Shown piece by piece: positions 35,640-44,517 of a DNA stretch of 64,000 bases (its first letter is position 1; the number at the start of each line of letters is the position of its first letter). Where the stretch lies: NCBI GenBank assembly GCA_943370295.1, contig CALRQL020000016.1, positions 1 through 64,000 of the forward strand. Reading direction: 5' to 3'. Both the position numbers and the translations under genes were made by a program. The stretch is from SB11 sp943370295 (GTDB taxonomy: Bacteria; Bacteroidota; Bacteroidia; UBA8524). Under the pieces are notes generated by a model. It searched no databases. It worked only from the letters and a program-made list of their open reading frames with translations, and had not been told where the DNA came from.

Positions 35640-36929
35640 TTATACCACCTCAGCCACCACAAAGGTACTGCCTCCCACAAACACTAAATCACCTTGTTGG
35701 GCAGTGGTTTGCGCTGCCTTTAAAGCTTCTGCCACAGTGGAATAATGATTACCCTGTAACCCAAACGCTGTTGCCTGTTGTTGCATTTCAGCAGCAGGAA
35801 GCGCACGGGGTAATTGCGCATTGCAGAAATAGTAATGGGCTTTTTGAGGAAGCAAGCCCAACACTTTGGTAATGTCTTTATCCTTTACCATGCCCCAAAC
35901 AATGTGCAGTTGATTATGGGGAGTGAGGGATATTTGTTTCAATACTTCCTGAATTCCGTTCAGGTTATGGCCGGTATCGGCATAGGTTAGTGGATTGTCA
36001 GACAGTTTTTGCCAACGTCCCATTAATCCTGTACTACTTTTTACTGATTGAAGCCCTTGCCGTATGTGTGCCTCTGTGATTTCCCACCCTTGTTCCTGCA
36101 ACTGCAATACCGCAGCCAACACTGTAGCAATGTTTTTCTTTTGGTAGATGCCTGTTAAATCACACTCAACCCCACTAAACAATACTTGATTGTTTTGCCA
36201 CACATCAAACACGGCAACATCTCCCCTATTATCAAAGTTTTGAAGTTGCAGTTGTGCATCGGCAAACACGATGGGTGCATTTTCGTCTTTTGCCTTGTTT
36301 ATAAATACAGGAGCTGTTTCTTCGTCGCTCTCCCCAATCACCACAGGGGTATTAGGTTTTATAATCCCTGCCTTTTCAAAGGCAATTTTGGCAAGAGTAT
36401 CCCCCAGCAAATCTGTATGGTCCCAACCGATGTTGGTAATCACAGAAAGCTGAGGCCGGATTATGTTGGTAGAATCTAACCTGCCACCCAAGCCTGTTTC
36501 AATAATAGCGATATCCACCTGCTGTTTAGCAAAGTAATCAAAACACATGGCTACCGTCATTTCAAAAAACGAAGGTTTAATGGTTTCGAACAGTGTCTTG
36601 TTTTCTTCTACAAAGTGGATTACAAAATCTTCAGGCATCATTTGCCCGTTTACACGGGTTCGCTCCCTAAAGTCTTTTAAATGGGGAGATGTATGCAGCC
36701 CTGTTTTGTACCCAGCAGCCTGCAATATCGAAGCCAGCATGTGTGAGGTAGAACCTTTGCCGTTGGTTCCGGCTATATGTACAGTTCTAAATTTCTTATG
36801 GGGATTGCCCAATGCTTCGCACAAAGCAAGGGTATTGGTTAAATCAGGTTTAAGTGCAGCGGCTCCGATGCGGGTAAACATTGGCAACTGCGCATACATA
36901 TAATCAAGCGTTTGCTTGTAGTCCATCAC
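35640..36929 (-). CDS. folC: bifunctional folylpolyglutamate / dihydrofolate synthase
   Basis: A 429-residue Mur-ligase-type ATPase that adds glutamate to folates and may also make dihydrofolate from dihydropteroate. The P-loop is HIAGTNGKGSTSHML near 51-65. The family's TSPHLKDFRERTRVNG, ETGLGGRLDSTN and the metal-site segment NIGWDHTDLLG are all present. Length is typical. It is the last gene downstream of tonB/exbD/exbB on the same strand, after a 70-base gap, an order often seen in Bacteroidota. Confidence 0.94.
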   Translation of the reverse strand: MMDYKQTLDYMYAQLPMFTRIGAAALKPDLTNTLALCEALGNPHKKFRTVHIAGTNGKGSTSHMLASILQAAGYKTGLHTSPHLKDFRERTRVNGQMMPEDFVIHFVEENKTLFETIKPSFFEMTVAMCFDYFAKQQVDIAIIETGLGGRLDSTNIIRPQLSVITNIGWDHTDLLGDTLAKIAFEKAGIIKPNTPVVIGESDEETAPVFINKAKDENAPIVFADAQLQLQNFDNRGDVAVFDVWQNNQVLFSGVECDLTGIYQKKNIATVLAAVLQLQEQGWEITEAHIRQGLQSVKSSTGLMGRWQKLSDNPLTYADTGHNLNGIQEVLKQISLTPHNQLHIVWGMVKDKDITKVLGLLPQKAHYYFCNAQLPRALPAAEMQQQATAFGLQGNHYSTVAEALKAAQTTAQQGDLVFVGGSTFVVAEVV

Positions 36930-36999
36930 AAAACAGTACTCGTTGGTTTAGTGCTGCAAATTTGGGGGAATAGTGCGGGAAAGAAAAGCGGACAGTTGA

Positions 37000-37794
37000 T
37001 TACTGTACTTTAAAGTCGAATTTAATTGCACCTTCCTGAATAGGGGCATCGCTTTTGGCAGTAAACTTCACTGCTTTAGCTGCATTTTTAGCACAATTAC
37101 AATACGTTGATTCTACGGTTGTTGCTGTAAATGTTTTGTATTTCAAAACACACTCGGCACTTGATACATACCCGTTATTGTCAACTTTAATTTTTACTAC
37201 TACAGTTTCACGTCGCGGAAACTTGCACGATGCAGCAATTTTGGTTTCGGGTTTGCGGCCGTTACCCATCATCCAAGTACCATCACCGCTGGTGCCAATA
37301 CCTGTGCCCAAAGGGTCATCTCCAGTACCGTCAGGTTTCCCTTGATTACCGGGTTTACCGCCATCTCCTTTGCCTGTTCCATCGCCCTTTTTACTTGGGT
37401 TAAACAATGTACTAGGGTCAACTTTGGGTTTAGGGTCTTCTTTCGGTTTTGTTTTATCCGGAGTAGGTTCAGTCTGCTTTTTAGGTGGGGTTTCTTGCTC
37501 TGTAGGAGCCTCTTCGTAATCTTGTGTTTCGGTACTTTGCTCAGAAGTTTCAGGCGCAGAAGGGGTTTCTTCCGGTGATTGCTGTGCGTAATCGTCAGAG
37601 TTACCTGCATCAGGTTCTCCCATCGCTACCATTGCACCCTCTTCGGGCGGCGGCGGGTTCATGTATTTGAAACCAAAAAACCACAATAAGGCCAACATGC
37701 CTGCTATAATTAAAAGAGTTCCCAAGGCACTTATCAGTTTGCGCCTTTTTTCCTCTTTACTTTCTTCTTCAAGCCTTATTGCTACCGCGTTCAT
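37000..37794 (-). CDS. TonB/TolA-like energy transducer
   Basis: A 264-residue protein with a short cytoplasmic start, one membrane helix (about 22-45), a long periplasmic proline/glutamate/lysine-rich and then glycine-rich spacer (about 48-175), and a small C-terminal domain (about 180-264) with the TonB_C-like pattern VVVKIKVDNNGYVSSAECV. That domain has four cysteines, including a CNC, which is unusual for TonB. It shares one base with exbD, so it completes an ExbB-ExbD-TonB motor that could energise the TonB-dependent receptor at 8161 or act Tol-like. Confidence 0.82.
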   Translation of the reverse strand: MNAVAIRLEEESKEEKRRKLISALGTLLIIAGMLALLWFFGFKYMNPPPPEEGAMVAMGEPDAGNSDDYAQQSPEETPSAPETSEQSTETQDYEEAPTEQETPPKKQTEPTPDKTKPKEDPKPKVDPSTLFNPSKKGDGTGKGDGGKPGNQGKPDGTGDDPLGTGIGTSGDGTWMMGNGRKPETKIAASCKFPRRETVVVKIKVDNNGYVSSAECVLKYKTFTATTVESTYCNCAKNAAKAVKFTAKSDAPIQEGAIKFDFKVQ

Positions 37795-38186
37795 TATTCT
37801 TTATCGGTTTTAAGTAATATCTTGTATTTTAGCTTAGTAGCCACTTTTATTACTTCCATCACGTGTTCATAAGGGACGGTTTTATCAGCCGCGATGGCTA
37901 CTACAGGGTCTTGCTGACCACTTAATTCCGTTTGGAGTTGTGAGGGTAAACGGTCGATAGTGGTTTGTTCCTGATTGATGTAAATGGTTAAATCAGGTTT
38001 TACACTTACAACTACGTTTTGCTTCACCGGAGCCTGCACACCTGCTTTAGGCAGTACAATTTTAACCCCGTTAGGGCTTACCATCGTGGAGGTAATAAGG
38101 AAAAATATCAGCAACAAGAATATCATATCGCTCATAGAAGCGAGGCTGAATTCTGTTGATATTTTGCTTTTTCGTTTAAAATCCAT
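37794..38186 (-). CDS. exbD: ExbD/TolR family biopolymer transport protein
   Basis: A 130-residue protein with one N-terminal membrane helix carrying the proton-path aspartate in SMSDMIFLLLIFFL, followed by a periplasmic TolR/ExbD domain. It forms the proton channel with ExbB/TolQ. It overlaps both neighbours by a single base (TAATG junctions), so the three are translationally coupled. Confidence 0.92.
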   Translation of the reverse strand: MDFKRKSKISTEFSLASMSDMIFLLLIFFLITSTMVSPNGVKIVLPKAGVQAPVKQNVVVSVKPDLTIYINQEQTTIDRLPSQLQTELSGQQDPVVAIAADKTVPYEHVMEVIKVATKLKYKILLKTDKE

Positions 38187-38875
38187 TAGGCAGGCTCTTG
38201 TAATAAATCTAAAAATTCAACGGCTGCTGCTTCCATGCGGTGCACTACACGCTCAATAGATGCAGTAAGCATATTGTAAGCGATGTAAGCAAAAATACCT
38301 ACAATAAGTCCCGCAATGGTGGTAACCAACGCTTCGTAAATACCACCTGCAAGAGTGTTAATTTCAACGTTGTTACCCGATTTTGCCATATCAAAAAAGG
38401 CGGTAACCATACCCGTTACGGTACCTAAGAACCCAAGCATGGGTGCAGCACCCGAAACAGTTGCAAGGGCGGCCAAACCTTTCTCTAATTTATAAATTTC
38501 AAGTTTTCCGGTATTTTCTATTGATACCTCAATGTTTTTCATGGGCTTGCCTATGCGTGAGATACCTTTTTCAAGCATACGTGCTATAGGGGTTGATGCA
38601 CGTTGGCACAAGTTCTTAGCACCTGCTATATTACCATTGGCAACCATGTCTTTCACATTGGCCATAAAATTTGGGTCAACTTTGGCAGCTTTGCCAATAG
38701 TGAGCCAACGTTCGATGGTGATGTAAAGGGCCATTACCAAAAGAATAACAATGGGTATCATAATGATACCGCCCTTTAGCGCAAGTTCAAAATAATCAAG
38801 TTGCGCTTGTTGTTGGGGTGCTGTTGATGCGTCGGTCAAACCGGCCGCGCTGTCCTGTACTATTTGTAAAAGCAT
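38186..38875 (-). CDS. exbB: MotA/TolQ/ExbB family proton channel protein
   Basis: A 229-residue protein with three membrane helices. The family region LAALATVSGAAPMLGFLGTVTGM, followed by the third helix ALVTTIAGLIVGIFAYI, is diagnostic. It forms the pentameric proton-driven stator around ExbD. It lies 3 bases after the HU/SPOR gene and shares one base with exbD. Confidence 0.93.
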   Translation of the reverse strand: MLLQIVQDSAAGLTDASTAPQQQAQLDYFELALKGGIIMIPIVILLVMALYITIERWLTIGKAAKVDPNFMANVKDMVANGNIAGAKNLCQRASTPIARMLEKGISRIGKPMKNIEVSIENTGKLEIYKLEKGLAALATVSGAAPMLGFLGTVTGMVTAFFDMAKSGNNVEINTLAGGIYEALVTTIAGLIVGIFAYIAYNMLTASIERVVHRMEAAAVEFLDLLQEPA

Positions 38876-38878
38876 ATA

Positions 38879-39943
38879 TTATTGTTTAACTGCCAACACC
38901 CATGCGGCGCTGTTGTTCTCTTGGCTGCGCACGGCATCAAGGTGGGTTTCAGCCTCATTGCGCGAAATGTATTGCTTATACCCTACTCTGTATAACGAAG
39001 AACCATGAAGGTTTATGATTTTTGGCTCATAACCTTTTTGTTCCAACGCATTTACAAGGCCTTGGGCATTGCTTTCGCTTTTAAAGGCACCCGCAATAAT
39101 ATAGTAAACCGAATCGGTTTTAGTGGTTTTGGGAGTAATAGTATCTACACGAGGCTGTGCATCTGTATTTTTTTCTGAACTTTCAGCATGCAATGGACTT
39201 GCCTTCTGTACTTCAGCAGTTTGCGACTGCCCTGTTTCAGTATCATAAGAAGAACGGGATGTATTTTTACCATTGAGAGGAATAATACTGCCCGTGCTTA
39301 TTTTAGCATGGTAGAAAAAATCCTGAAGGATGGCCAACGCCGAAATAACTATTAGTATGATAAAGGCCACAAATATCTTGCGCAATACTGAAGTTTTACG
39401 CTTTTGCCTTGGTGGCGGTATGGTTGGAGCAGGCTGTGTTTGTTTGTTCTTTTCAGAAACGGTTGCTTTAGACGGAGCAGGCTCCTCGCTTTTTACAGAT
39501 TGAGATGTAGCAGGTATTGGTTTTGCAACTGTATTACCTAATGACAATTTGCCTAATCCATATGTTTCAGGCAAAAAATTTGCATCTGCATTCGGAGAAA
39601 AAACAATTCGTTTTTCTTCGTTCAGCTTTAATGTACCTATTCCTTCAATGGTAATCGTTTCACCTTGCTGTAGTTTGCTATGTAAACCACTAACCCATGC
39701 ATTTATTTTATCCAATGCTGTATTAAACCCAACGCTTGCCTTTTGGGCAATATGGTGGGCAAGCAATCCATCGTTGTTATTCAGGTTTTGATTAAAGGCA
39801 ATTGTTTTGCGCGCAGGATTAATGTAGGTACCCTGTGCATTAAACTCTGTTTTTTTGTACGAGGCTATAAAACCTCCCAATCCAGGCACAATTACACAAT
39901 CGTGCTGAAATAATAAAAGGCTTAAATAGGGTGTAATTTCCAT
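38879..39943 (-). CDS. CCDC81-type HU domain protein with membrane helix and SPOR domain
   Basis: A 354-residue protein. The N-terminal 130 residues match the bacterial CCDC81-like HU pair known in Bacteroidota (LLFQHDCVIVPGLGGFIASY, NNDGLLAHHIAQ, EGIGTLKLNEEKRIVF). A K/P/T-rich stretch follows, then a membrane helix (about 188-208), a linker and a C-terminal SPOR domain (about 275-350, YYIIAGAFKSESNAQGLVNAL) that would bind denuded peptidoglycan at the septum. It is the first gene of the exbB-exbD-tonB-folC operon. It may link a cytoplasmic HU-like domain to the cell wall. Function unproved. Confidence 0.85.
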   Translation of the reverse strand: MEITPYLSLLLFQHDCVIVPGLGGFIASYKKTEFNAQGTYINPARKTIAFNQNLNNNDGLLAHHIAQKASVGFNTALDKINAWVSGLHSKLQQGETITIEGIGTLKLNEEKRIVFSPNADANFLPETYGLGKLSLGNTVAKPIPATSQSVKSEEPAPSKATVSEKNKQTQPAPTIPPPRQKRKTSVLRKIFVAFIILIVISALAILQDFFYHAKISTGSIIPLNGKNTSRSSYDTETGQSQTAEVQKASPLHAESSEKNTDAQPRVDTITPKTTKTDSVYYIIAGAFKSESNAQGLVNALEQKGYEPKIINLHGSSLYRVGYKQYISRNEAETHLDAVRSQENNSAAWVLAVKQ

Positions 39944-39953
39944 CGTATCACAA

Positions 39954-39961
39954 CAAAGTTA
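39954..39961 (-). promoter_or_regulatory. -7 promoter element of the HU/SPOR-exbB-exbD-tonB operon
   Basis: Reads TAACTTTG on the minus strand, a full TAnnTTTG match, 10 bases before the ATG at 39943. This again implies a very short leader. Confidence 0.5.
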
Positions 39962-40003
39962 CTACCTTGTTTTATAAAGTGTATTATTTTGTTCAGTTAA
40001 CTA

Positions 40004-40471
40004 CTACTCAAGGTACGAACGCAGCATCCATGCTGTTTTCTCGTGTTGCTCCAGTAAGCCAGTAAGCAAATCTACCGTTGCTTCGTCGCCAAAGCCGTCG
40101 CATTCTTCAATAAAACTGCGCAGCATGGTTGCAATGCTCTCGTGGTCAGCTAATAATCCACGCACCATATCGTCGGCTTTGTGCTTTCCTTCTGCTTCTT
40201 TTAAATTGCTAAGAGCTAAAAACTCTTTCATGCTGCCCGCAGCAGGGTAACCCACCGTACGGATACGCTCGGCAATCAAATCAATGTTTAGTGCGGTAGC
40301 TGTGTATTGCCCCTCAAACATCAGGTGCAGGCTGCTGAAATTAGGTCCAGTTACGTTCCAATGAAAGTTGCGGGTTTTAACGTATAAAATATGCTCATCG
40401 GCCAATAAAGTATTTAACTTCTTAGCGATGCTGTTTGAGTGTTCTTCTGATATACCAATGTTTGCTTTCAT
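40004..40471 (-). CDS. dps: Dps family DNA-protecting ferritin
   Basis: A 155-residue four-helix protein forming a dodecameric iron-storing shell that protects DNA from peroxide. The ferroxidase signature is TRNFHWNVTGPNF with His37, followed by LHLMFEGQY and IDLIAERIRTVG. It lies 60 bases upstream of the HU/SPOR ATG on the same strand but with a separate promoter box between. The N-terminus lacks the lysine-rich DNA-binding tail of E. coli Dps. Confidence 0.93.
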   Translation of the reverse strand: MKANIGISEEHSNSIAKKLNTLLADEHILYVKTRNFHWNVTGPNFSSLHLMFEGQYTATALNIDLIAERIRTVGYPAAGSMKEFLALSNLKEAEGKHKADDMVRGLLADHESIATMLRSFIEECDGFGDEATVDLLTGLLEQHEKTAWMLRSYLE

Positions 40472-40530
40472 CCGTGTATTGCGTTAACTGTGAAATGTAC
40501 TGCAAGATAACGAAAAGTGAGCGTAATGAA

Positions 40531-41007
40531 TTAAAAAACTACGTCTCCTTTTTCAACGGCCATACCAATATTTACAACGTCTTTAAGGGTGTTGGTACGC
40601 ATATTCTGTTCAATTTCAAAATGGTATATCCCAGCTTTCTTAGGCACAAACTTTTCAGCAATGGGTATGCGGTAAGTGATAATACTTGCCGAGCCTTTGC
40701 CAGTCCAGCGTCCGTCAGTTTCTGCAAGCTTCAACTCTTCGCGGGTCATCGTGCTATCACCGGTAGGACTTTTTGCGTACACCAACACATATAAATTACT
40801 GTATTCGTAATCAGGGGTAATGCGCAGGTTAATGAAAAAGTTGTGGTAGTGTGTGGTATCTGTTATTTCTATATCAAAAGCCGCCCGGTTTTTATAATGC
40901 CAGCCGTCTTCGGGCAAAAACAAATTCTGGTCGTATACTGTATTGCTGTTGCAGCTTTGCATCAGCATTGCCACAAGGGCTATTAAAATAACTGCGGTTT
41001 TTTTCAC
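40531..41007 (-). CDS. gldH: GldH family gliding motility lipoprotein
   Basis: A 158-residue protein with a lipoprotein-type signal (MKKTAVILIALVAMLMQSC) and the GldH body: WHYKNRAAFDIEITDTTHYHNFFINLRITPDYEYSNLYV, the DGRWTGKGSA turn and a closing HFEIEQNMR. GldH is needed for gliding and T9SS function in flavobacteria. I chose GTG 41007 because it starts the signal peptide and lies 10 bases after the ricT stop. The open frame upstream of it is the antisense-like shadow of the low-complexity ricT tail. The order holB-ricT-gldH is conserved in the phylum. Confidence 0.87.
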   Translation of the reverse strand: MKKTAVILIALVAMLMQSCNSNTVYDQNLFLPEDGWHYKNRAAFDIEITDTTHYHNFFINLRITPDYEYSNLYVLVYAKSPTGDSTMTREELKLAETDGRWTGKGSASIITYRIPIAEKFVPKKAGIYHFEIEQNMRTNTLKDVVNIGMAVEKGDVVF

Positions 41008-41017
41008 TACTGCTAAA

Positions 41018-42328
41018 TTACTTTTTCTTGCGCCTTCTGCGGTTGTTATTATTTCCGACGTTGTTGGCATTATCACCACCGTTTTCACGCGGCTCGTTAC
41101 TTCTATTCTGATTGTTAGGGTTGGGATTTGGATTAGGGTTACGTGTGTTGTTTGGGTTACGGTTGTTGGTAGGTCGGTTACCCCTATCTCCCCCGCCCCT
41201 GTTATCGCGGCGACGATTGTTATCACGACGGTTACCGCCTTTATCCAAACGGGTTAGGTCGTTTTCGCTGATAATATCTTCATCCATAGAGCGTTGCAAG
41301 GCGGTTGTTCCTTTTGGTGTATCTACCAAAATCTCACCCTTCTTGCCCTCACGGTTCAAGGCTATTATCTCGTTCACTTTTTTAATATCCAACGGAAACC
41401 AATCAGTGCTGTTTTCGTACACAAACCACATCTGACGTTTTAGAATATCGGTTTTTTGTGAACGGGCATATCCTACTTCGGTTTCAATGGTAACATTATC
41501 TCCTTTTGGGAAATCGCTCAAGGCTTCGAGGTAAGTGTCCAACTCGTAGTTCAAACAGCACTTTAATCTACCGCACTGACCTGAAAGTTTTAGCATATTG
41601 ATGGACAGGTTTTGGTAGCGGGCTGCCGATGTGTTTACCAACTTAAAATCGGTAAGCCATGTTGAGCAACACAACTCCCTGCCGCATGAACCAATACCGC
41701 CCAGCCTTGCAGCTTCCTGACGGTAACCAATCTGCTTCATCTCAATACGCACTTTAAACTCTTCGGCGTAGCGTTTTATCAGCTCCCTGAAATCCACACG
41801 CTCTTCAGCAGTGTAAAAGAAGGTAACCTTACGTCCATCGCCATGAAACTCAATATCACTCAGTTTCATTTGCAAGTTCAGTTCAAGAGCTACTGTTCTT
41901 GCCCTTTCAAGCGTGTAGGGTTCTCTGGCCTTTAGTTCGTCGTATTTTTCGGTATCCTTTTCGTTGGCACGACGGTATATTTTGAACATATTTGGGCTAT
42001 CAGCATCTACCCCATGTTTTTTAAGTTGCAGACGCACTAATTCGCCGCTTAGTGATACATGCCCGTAGTCGTAGCCGTTTTCGGCCTGCACAACAATCGG
42101 GTCGCCAATAAAAAGTTCAAAATTGCTGTCGTTACGATAAAACTCTTTTCTACTTCCTTTAAATCGTACTTCTACAACATCAAAAGGTTTATAACCGCTG
42201 GGCTGTTCCATATCGCCCAACCAATCGTACACATTAAGTTTATTACACCCTCCGGTGTTGCAAGTGCCGTTATTTTTGCACCCTTTTGGCGAGCATCCGC
42301 CGCCCGTTCCGCATGAACCACATCCCAT
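41018..42328 (-). CDS. ricT: PSP1/RicT (YaaT) family regulatory iron-sulphur protein
   Basis: A 436-residue protein. Residues 1-30 form a cysteine-rich leader (GCGSCGTGGGCSPKGC). The PSP1 core (about 40-300) has the family motifs GSCGRELCCSTWL and LSGQCGRLKCCLNYE. A low-complexity, very basic R/N/P/G-rich tail (about 355-436) ends RRRRKKK and is likely RNA-binding. In B. subtilis the Ric complex assists RNase Y and carries Fe-S clusters. Whether the tail gives a similar RNA role here is inference. It lies between holB and gldH on the same strand, 257 bases after holB. Confidence 0.88.
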   Translation of the reverse strand: MGCGSCGTGGGCSPKGCKNNGTCNTGGCNKLNVYDWLGDMEQPSGYKPFDVVEVRFKGSRKEFYRNDSNFELFIGDPIVVQAENGYDYGHVSLSGELVRLQLKKHGVDADSPNMFKIYRRANEKDTEKYDELKAREPYTLERARTVALELNLQMKLSDIEFHGDGRKVTFFYTAEERVDFRELIKRYAEEFKVRIEMKQIGYRQEAARLGGIGSCGRELCCSTWLTDFKLVNTSAARYQNLSINMLKLSGQCGRLKCCLNYELDTYLEALSDFPKGDNVTIETEVGYARSQKTDILKRQMWFVYENSTDWFPLDIKKVNEIIALNREGKKGEILVDTPKGTTALQRSMDEDIISENDLTRLDKGGNRRDNNRRRDNRGGGDRGNRPTNNRNPNNTRNPNPNPNPNNQNRSNEPRENGGDNANNVGNNNNRRRRKKK

Positions 42329-42585
42329 ATACGTTTCTTCCTCCGTTTAGTAAAAATTTTATATGCAGCGGCCGATGGCATATAGGATAGTTGTTTGATT
42401 GACAGAGGTTTATTAGTGTATTTAGGATTGCTTGGCAGGTATTCTTTTTCCACCCTCGTGCGAGGTCGAAATTTATAAATATCAGGGTGCCAGGCACCAT
42501 GCAGTTATACCTTCTAACGTTTACTAAATACTATACCGGGCTTGTTGTATCAACTGCACCGTTCATTCTTTGCCTCTTATCTATC

Positions 42586-43698
42586 TCACCCCGCCTTGGC
42601 CGCCAGGTTATTTTTAATTAGCAAAGATATATTAATTAATGTAATCTTGGCATTCGCATTCCGCTCAATATGATAAATGCCGTCGTTAAAGGTATTTGAG
42701 ATTTTTTCGATAGTAGCGGGAGTTAAAAAATTGGCAAACTTGCTCACAAAATCACGTTCCTTCTCGGTTAGTTTCACCAAATGTCCGTCTGTGTTTTTGT
42801 ATATCAAACATTCACGGAAAATATGCAGGCCGTAAGCTAAAAAGTGCTTTAACATTTCGCGACCCAATGTGCTTGCATCATCTATCCAACTTATCACACC
42901 GTTCATATCATTTTTGTAGCACATCAGCATCCAGTTGCGGAAACTGTCAAAAAAGTTGTTCTCGGTTTGACTCAGCATCTGCACGGCAAGGTTCAAATTA
43001 CCCTCACTTAAAAATGCAGAAGCGCGGGCGGCTTCAACCTCTGCTCCATAACGCTCCACAAGGGCATCTTGAACATCGGTTTGTTGCAAAGCAGGTATTT
43101 TTACCAGCTGCGTACGCGATTTAATGGTAGTAAGTATTTGTTCATCGCTATTGGCTACCAGCAAAAACAAGGTTTTTTGGGGCGGCTCTTCAATCAGTTT
43201 CAGCAAGGTGTTTCCTTCTTTACCCAAGTATTCGGGCATCCACATTATCAATACTTTAAAGTTTCCTTCAAAACTTTTCAGCGATAGCTTTTTGATAATG
43301 TTACGGCACTCGTCTACTGTAATATTCCCTTGTTTGTTTTCGGCCTCTAAGGCCATCAACCAATCAAACACATTCAGGTAAGGATTGGCCAAAAAGGTTG
43401 AACGCCATTCCTCCATAAAGTTGTCCGAAATCTCTTTCGAACCCACCGTAGGGAATGTAAAATGTAAATCGGGGTGTATAATCTTGCTGTACTTTATGCA
43501 GTTGGGGCAAGCACCGCAACTGTCGTCCTCGCCACGATTTGCACAGGCAATGTATTGTGCATAAGCAAGAGCCAATGGTAAATTACCGCTTCCTTCGGGG
43601 CCTAAAAATAGCTGGGCATGAGGTATACGCCCTTCTTTTACACCTGAAATCAGTTTGGCTTTTACTGCCTGCTGGCCTACTATGTCTTTAAATTGCAC
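42586..43698 (-). CDS. holB: DNA polymerase III delta-prime subunit
   Basis: A 370-residue AAA+ clamp-loader subunit. The degenerate Walker A GPEGSGN (33-39, Lys replaced by Asn) and the four-cysteine zinc motif around CANRGEDDSCGACPNC (about 52-67) are typical of delta-prime, which loads the sliding clamp but does not hydrolyse ATP. The start is GTG at 43698. A TAACTTCG element ends 4 bases before it, so the message may be leaderless with a GTG start. Confidence 0.9.
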   Translation of the reverse strand: MQFKDIVGQQAVKAKLISGVKEGRIPHAQLFLGPEGSGNLPLALAYAQYIACANRGEDDSCGACPNCIKYSKIIHPDLHFTFPTVGSKEISDNFMEEWRSTFLANPYLNVFDWLMALEAENKQGNITVDECRNIIKKLSLKSFEGNFKVLIMWMPEYLGKEGNTLLKLIEEPPQKTLFLLVANSDEQILTTIKSRTQLVKIPALQQTDVQDALVERYGAEVEAARASAFLSEGNLNLAVQMLSQTENNFFDSFRNWMLMCYKNDMNGVISWIDDASTLGREMLKHFLAYGLHIFRECLIYKNTDGHLVKLTEKERDFVSKFANFLTPATIEKISNTFNDGIYHIERNANAKITLINISLLIKNNLAAKAG

Positions 43699-43702
43699 GG
43701 GG

Positions 43703-43710
43703 CGAAGTTA
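43703..43710 (-). promoter_or_regulatory. possible -7 element of holB
   Basis: Reads TAACTTCG on the minus strand, one base from TAnnTTTG, ending 4 bases before the GTG start of holB. It matches the TTCG variant before adk. Confidence 0.35.
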
Positions 43711-43751
43711 GGAAATGTGCGGATATGCTACTTTGAAAATTTAAGCGCTTT

Positions 43752-44450
43752 ACGACGGGTATTTTGATAGCGTTCCGATGGGTGTTCTGACGGGCATAAA
43801 GCCCGTCTCTGTTGCGAAGTTTCGTTCCGAAGGGTTTTAAACCCCTCGAACGTTATCGCCAATAGCCCTGAATTTTATATTCAGGCAATCTTTGCTCATA
43901 TTTATGAGCGCAAAATTCAATGGGGACGTTCTCAATAATGACGGTTTTCATAACCGTCTGCCATGACGGGGATGCCGACGGGGATTCCGACGGGCATAAA
44001 GCCCGTCTCTGTTGTGAGGTATCGTCCCGAAGGGTTTAAAACCCTTCGGACGTTATCGCCAATAGCCCTGAATTTTATATCAGGATAAACTTTGTGCATA
44101 TTCATGAGCGTTAAATTCAATGGGGACGTTCTCAATAATGACGGTTTTCATAACCGTTTGCCACGACGGGGATGCCGACGAGGATTCCGACGGGCATGAA
44201 GCCCGTCTCTGTGGTGAGATTTCGTCCCGAAGGGTTTTAAACCCTTCGGACGTTATCGCCAAAAGCCCTGAATTTTATATTCAGGATAATCTTTCCACAT
44301 ATTCATGAGCGTTAAATTCAATGGGGACGTTCTCAATAATGACGGTTTTCATAACCGTCTGCCACGACGGGGATGCCGACGGGTGTTCCGACGGGCATAA
44401 AGCCCGTCTCTGTTGCGAGGTTTCGTTCCGAAGGGTTTAAAACCCTTCGG
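43752..44450. repeat. ~200-bp tandem repeat array built of nested hairpins
   Basis: The segment GACGGGCAT begins at 43789, 43989, 44189 and 44390, giving a period of 200-201 bp and about 3.5 units. Each unit holds, in order, the hairpins GACGGGCATAAAGCCCGTC, CGAAGGGTTTAAAACCCTTCG, CCTGAATTTTATATTCAGG and GACGGTTTTCATAACCGTC. Copies are near-identical with scattered substitutions. The array fills the space between holB and a plus-strand gene, with a degenerate end to about 44515. The frames open within it encode only repeat-derived peptides. Confidence 0.93.
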
Positions 44451-44517
44451 GACAAACACATCCTAATAGGCGGCTTTATGCCCGTCGACACAGAAGGTTT
44501 TAACCTGCCGTGATAAG

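Noticed and set aside
41008..41226. Longer N-terminus for gldH
   Set aside because: The extension lies within the low-complexity 3' end of ricT in another frame; GTG 41007 starts a lipoprotein signal.
42329..42585. Possible gene between ricT and holB
   Set aside because: The frames here are short, run into ricT and show no recognisable features.
43752..44450. CRISPR array
   Set aside because: The period is 200-201 bp with no 25-40 bp repeat/unique-spacer pattern; whole units repeat and no cas genes are near.
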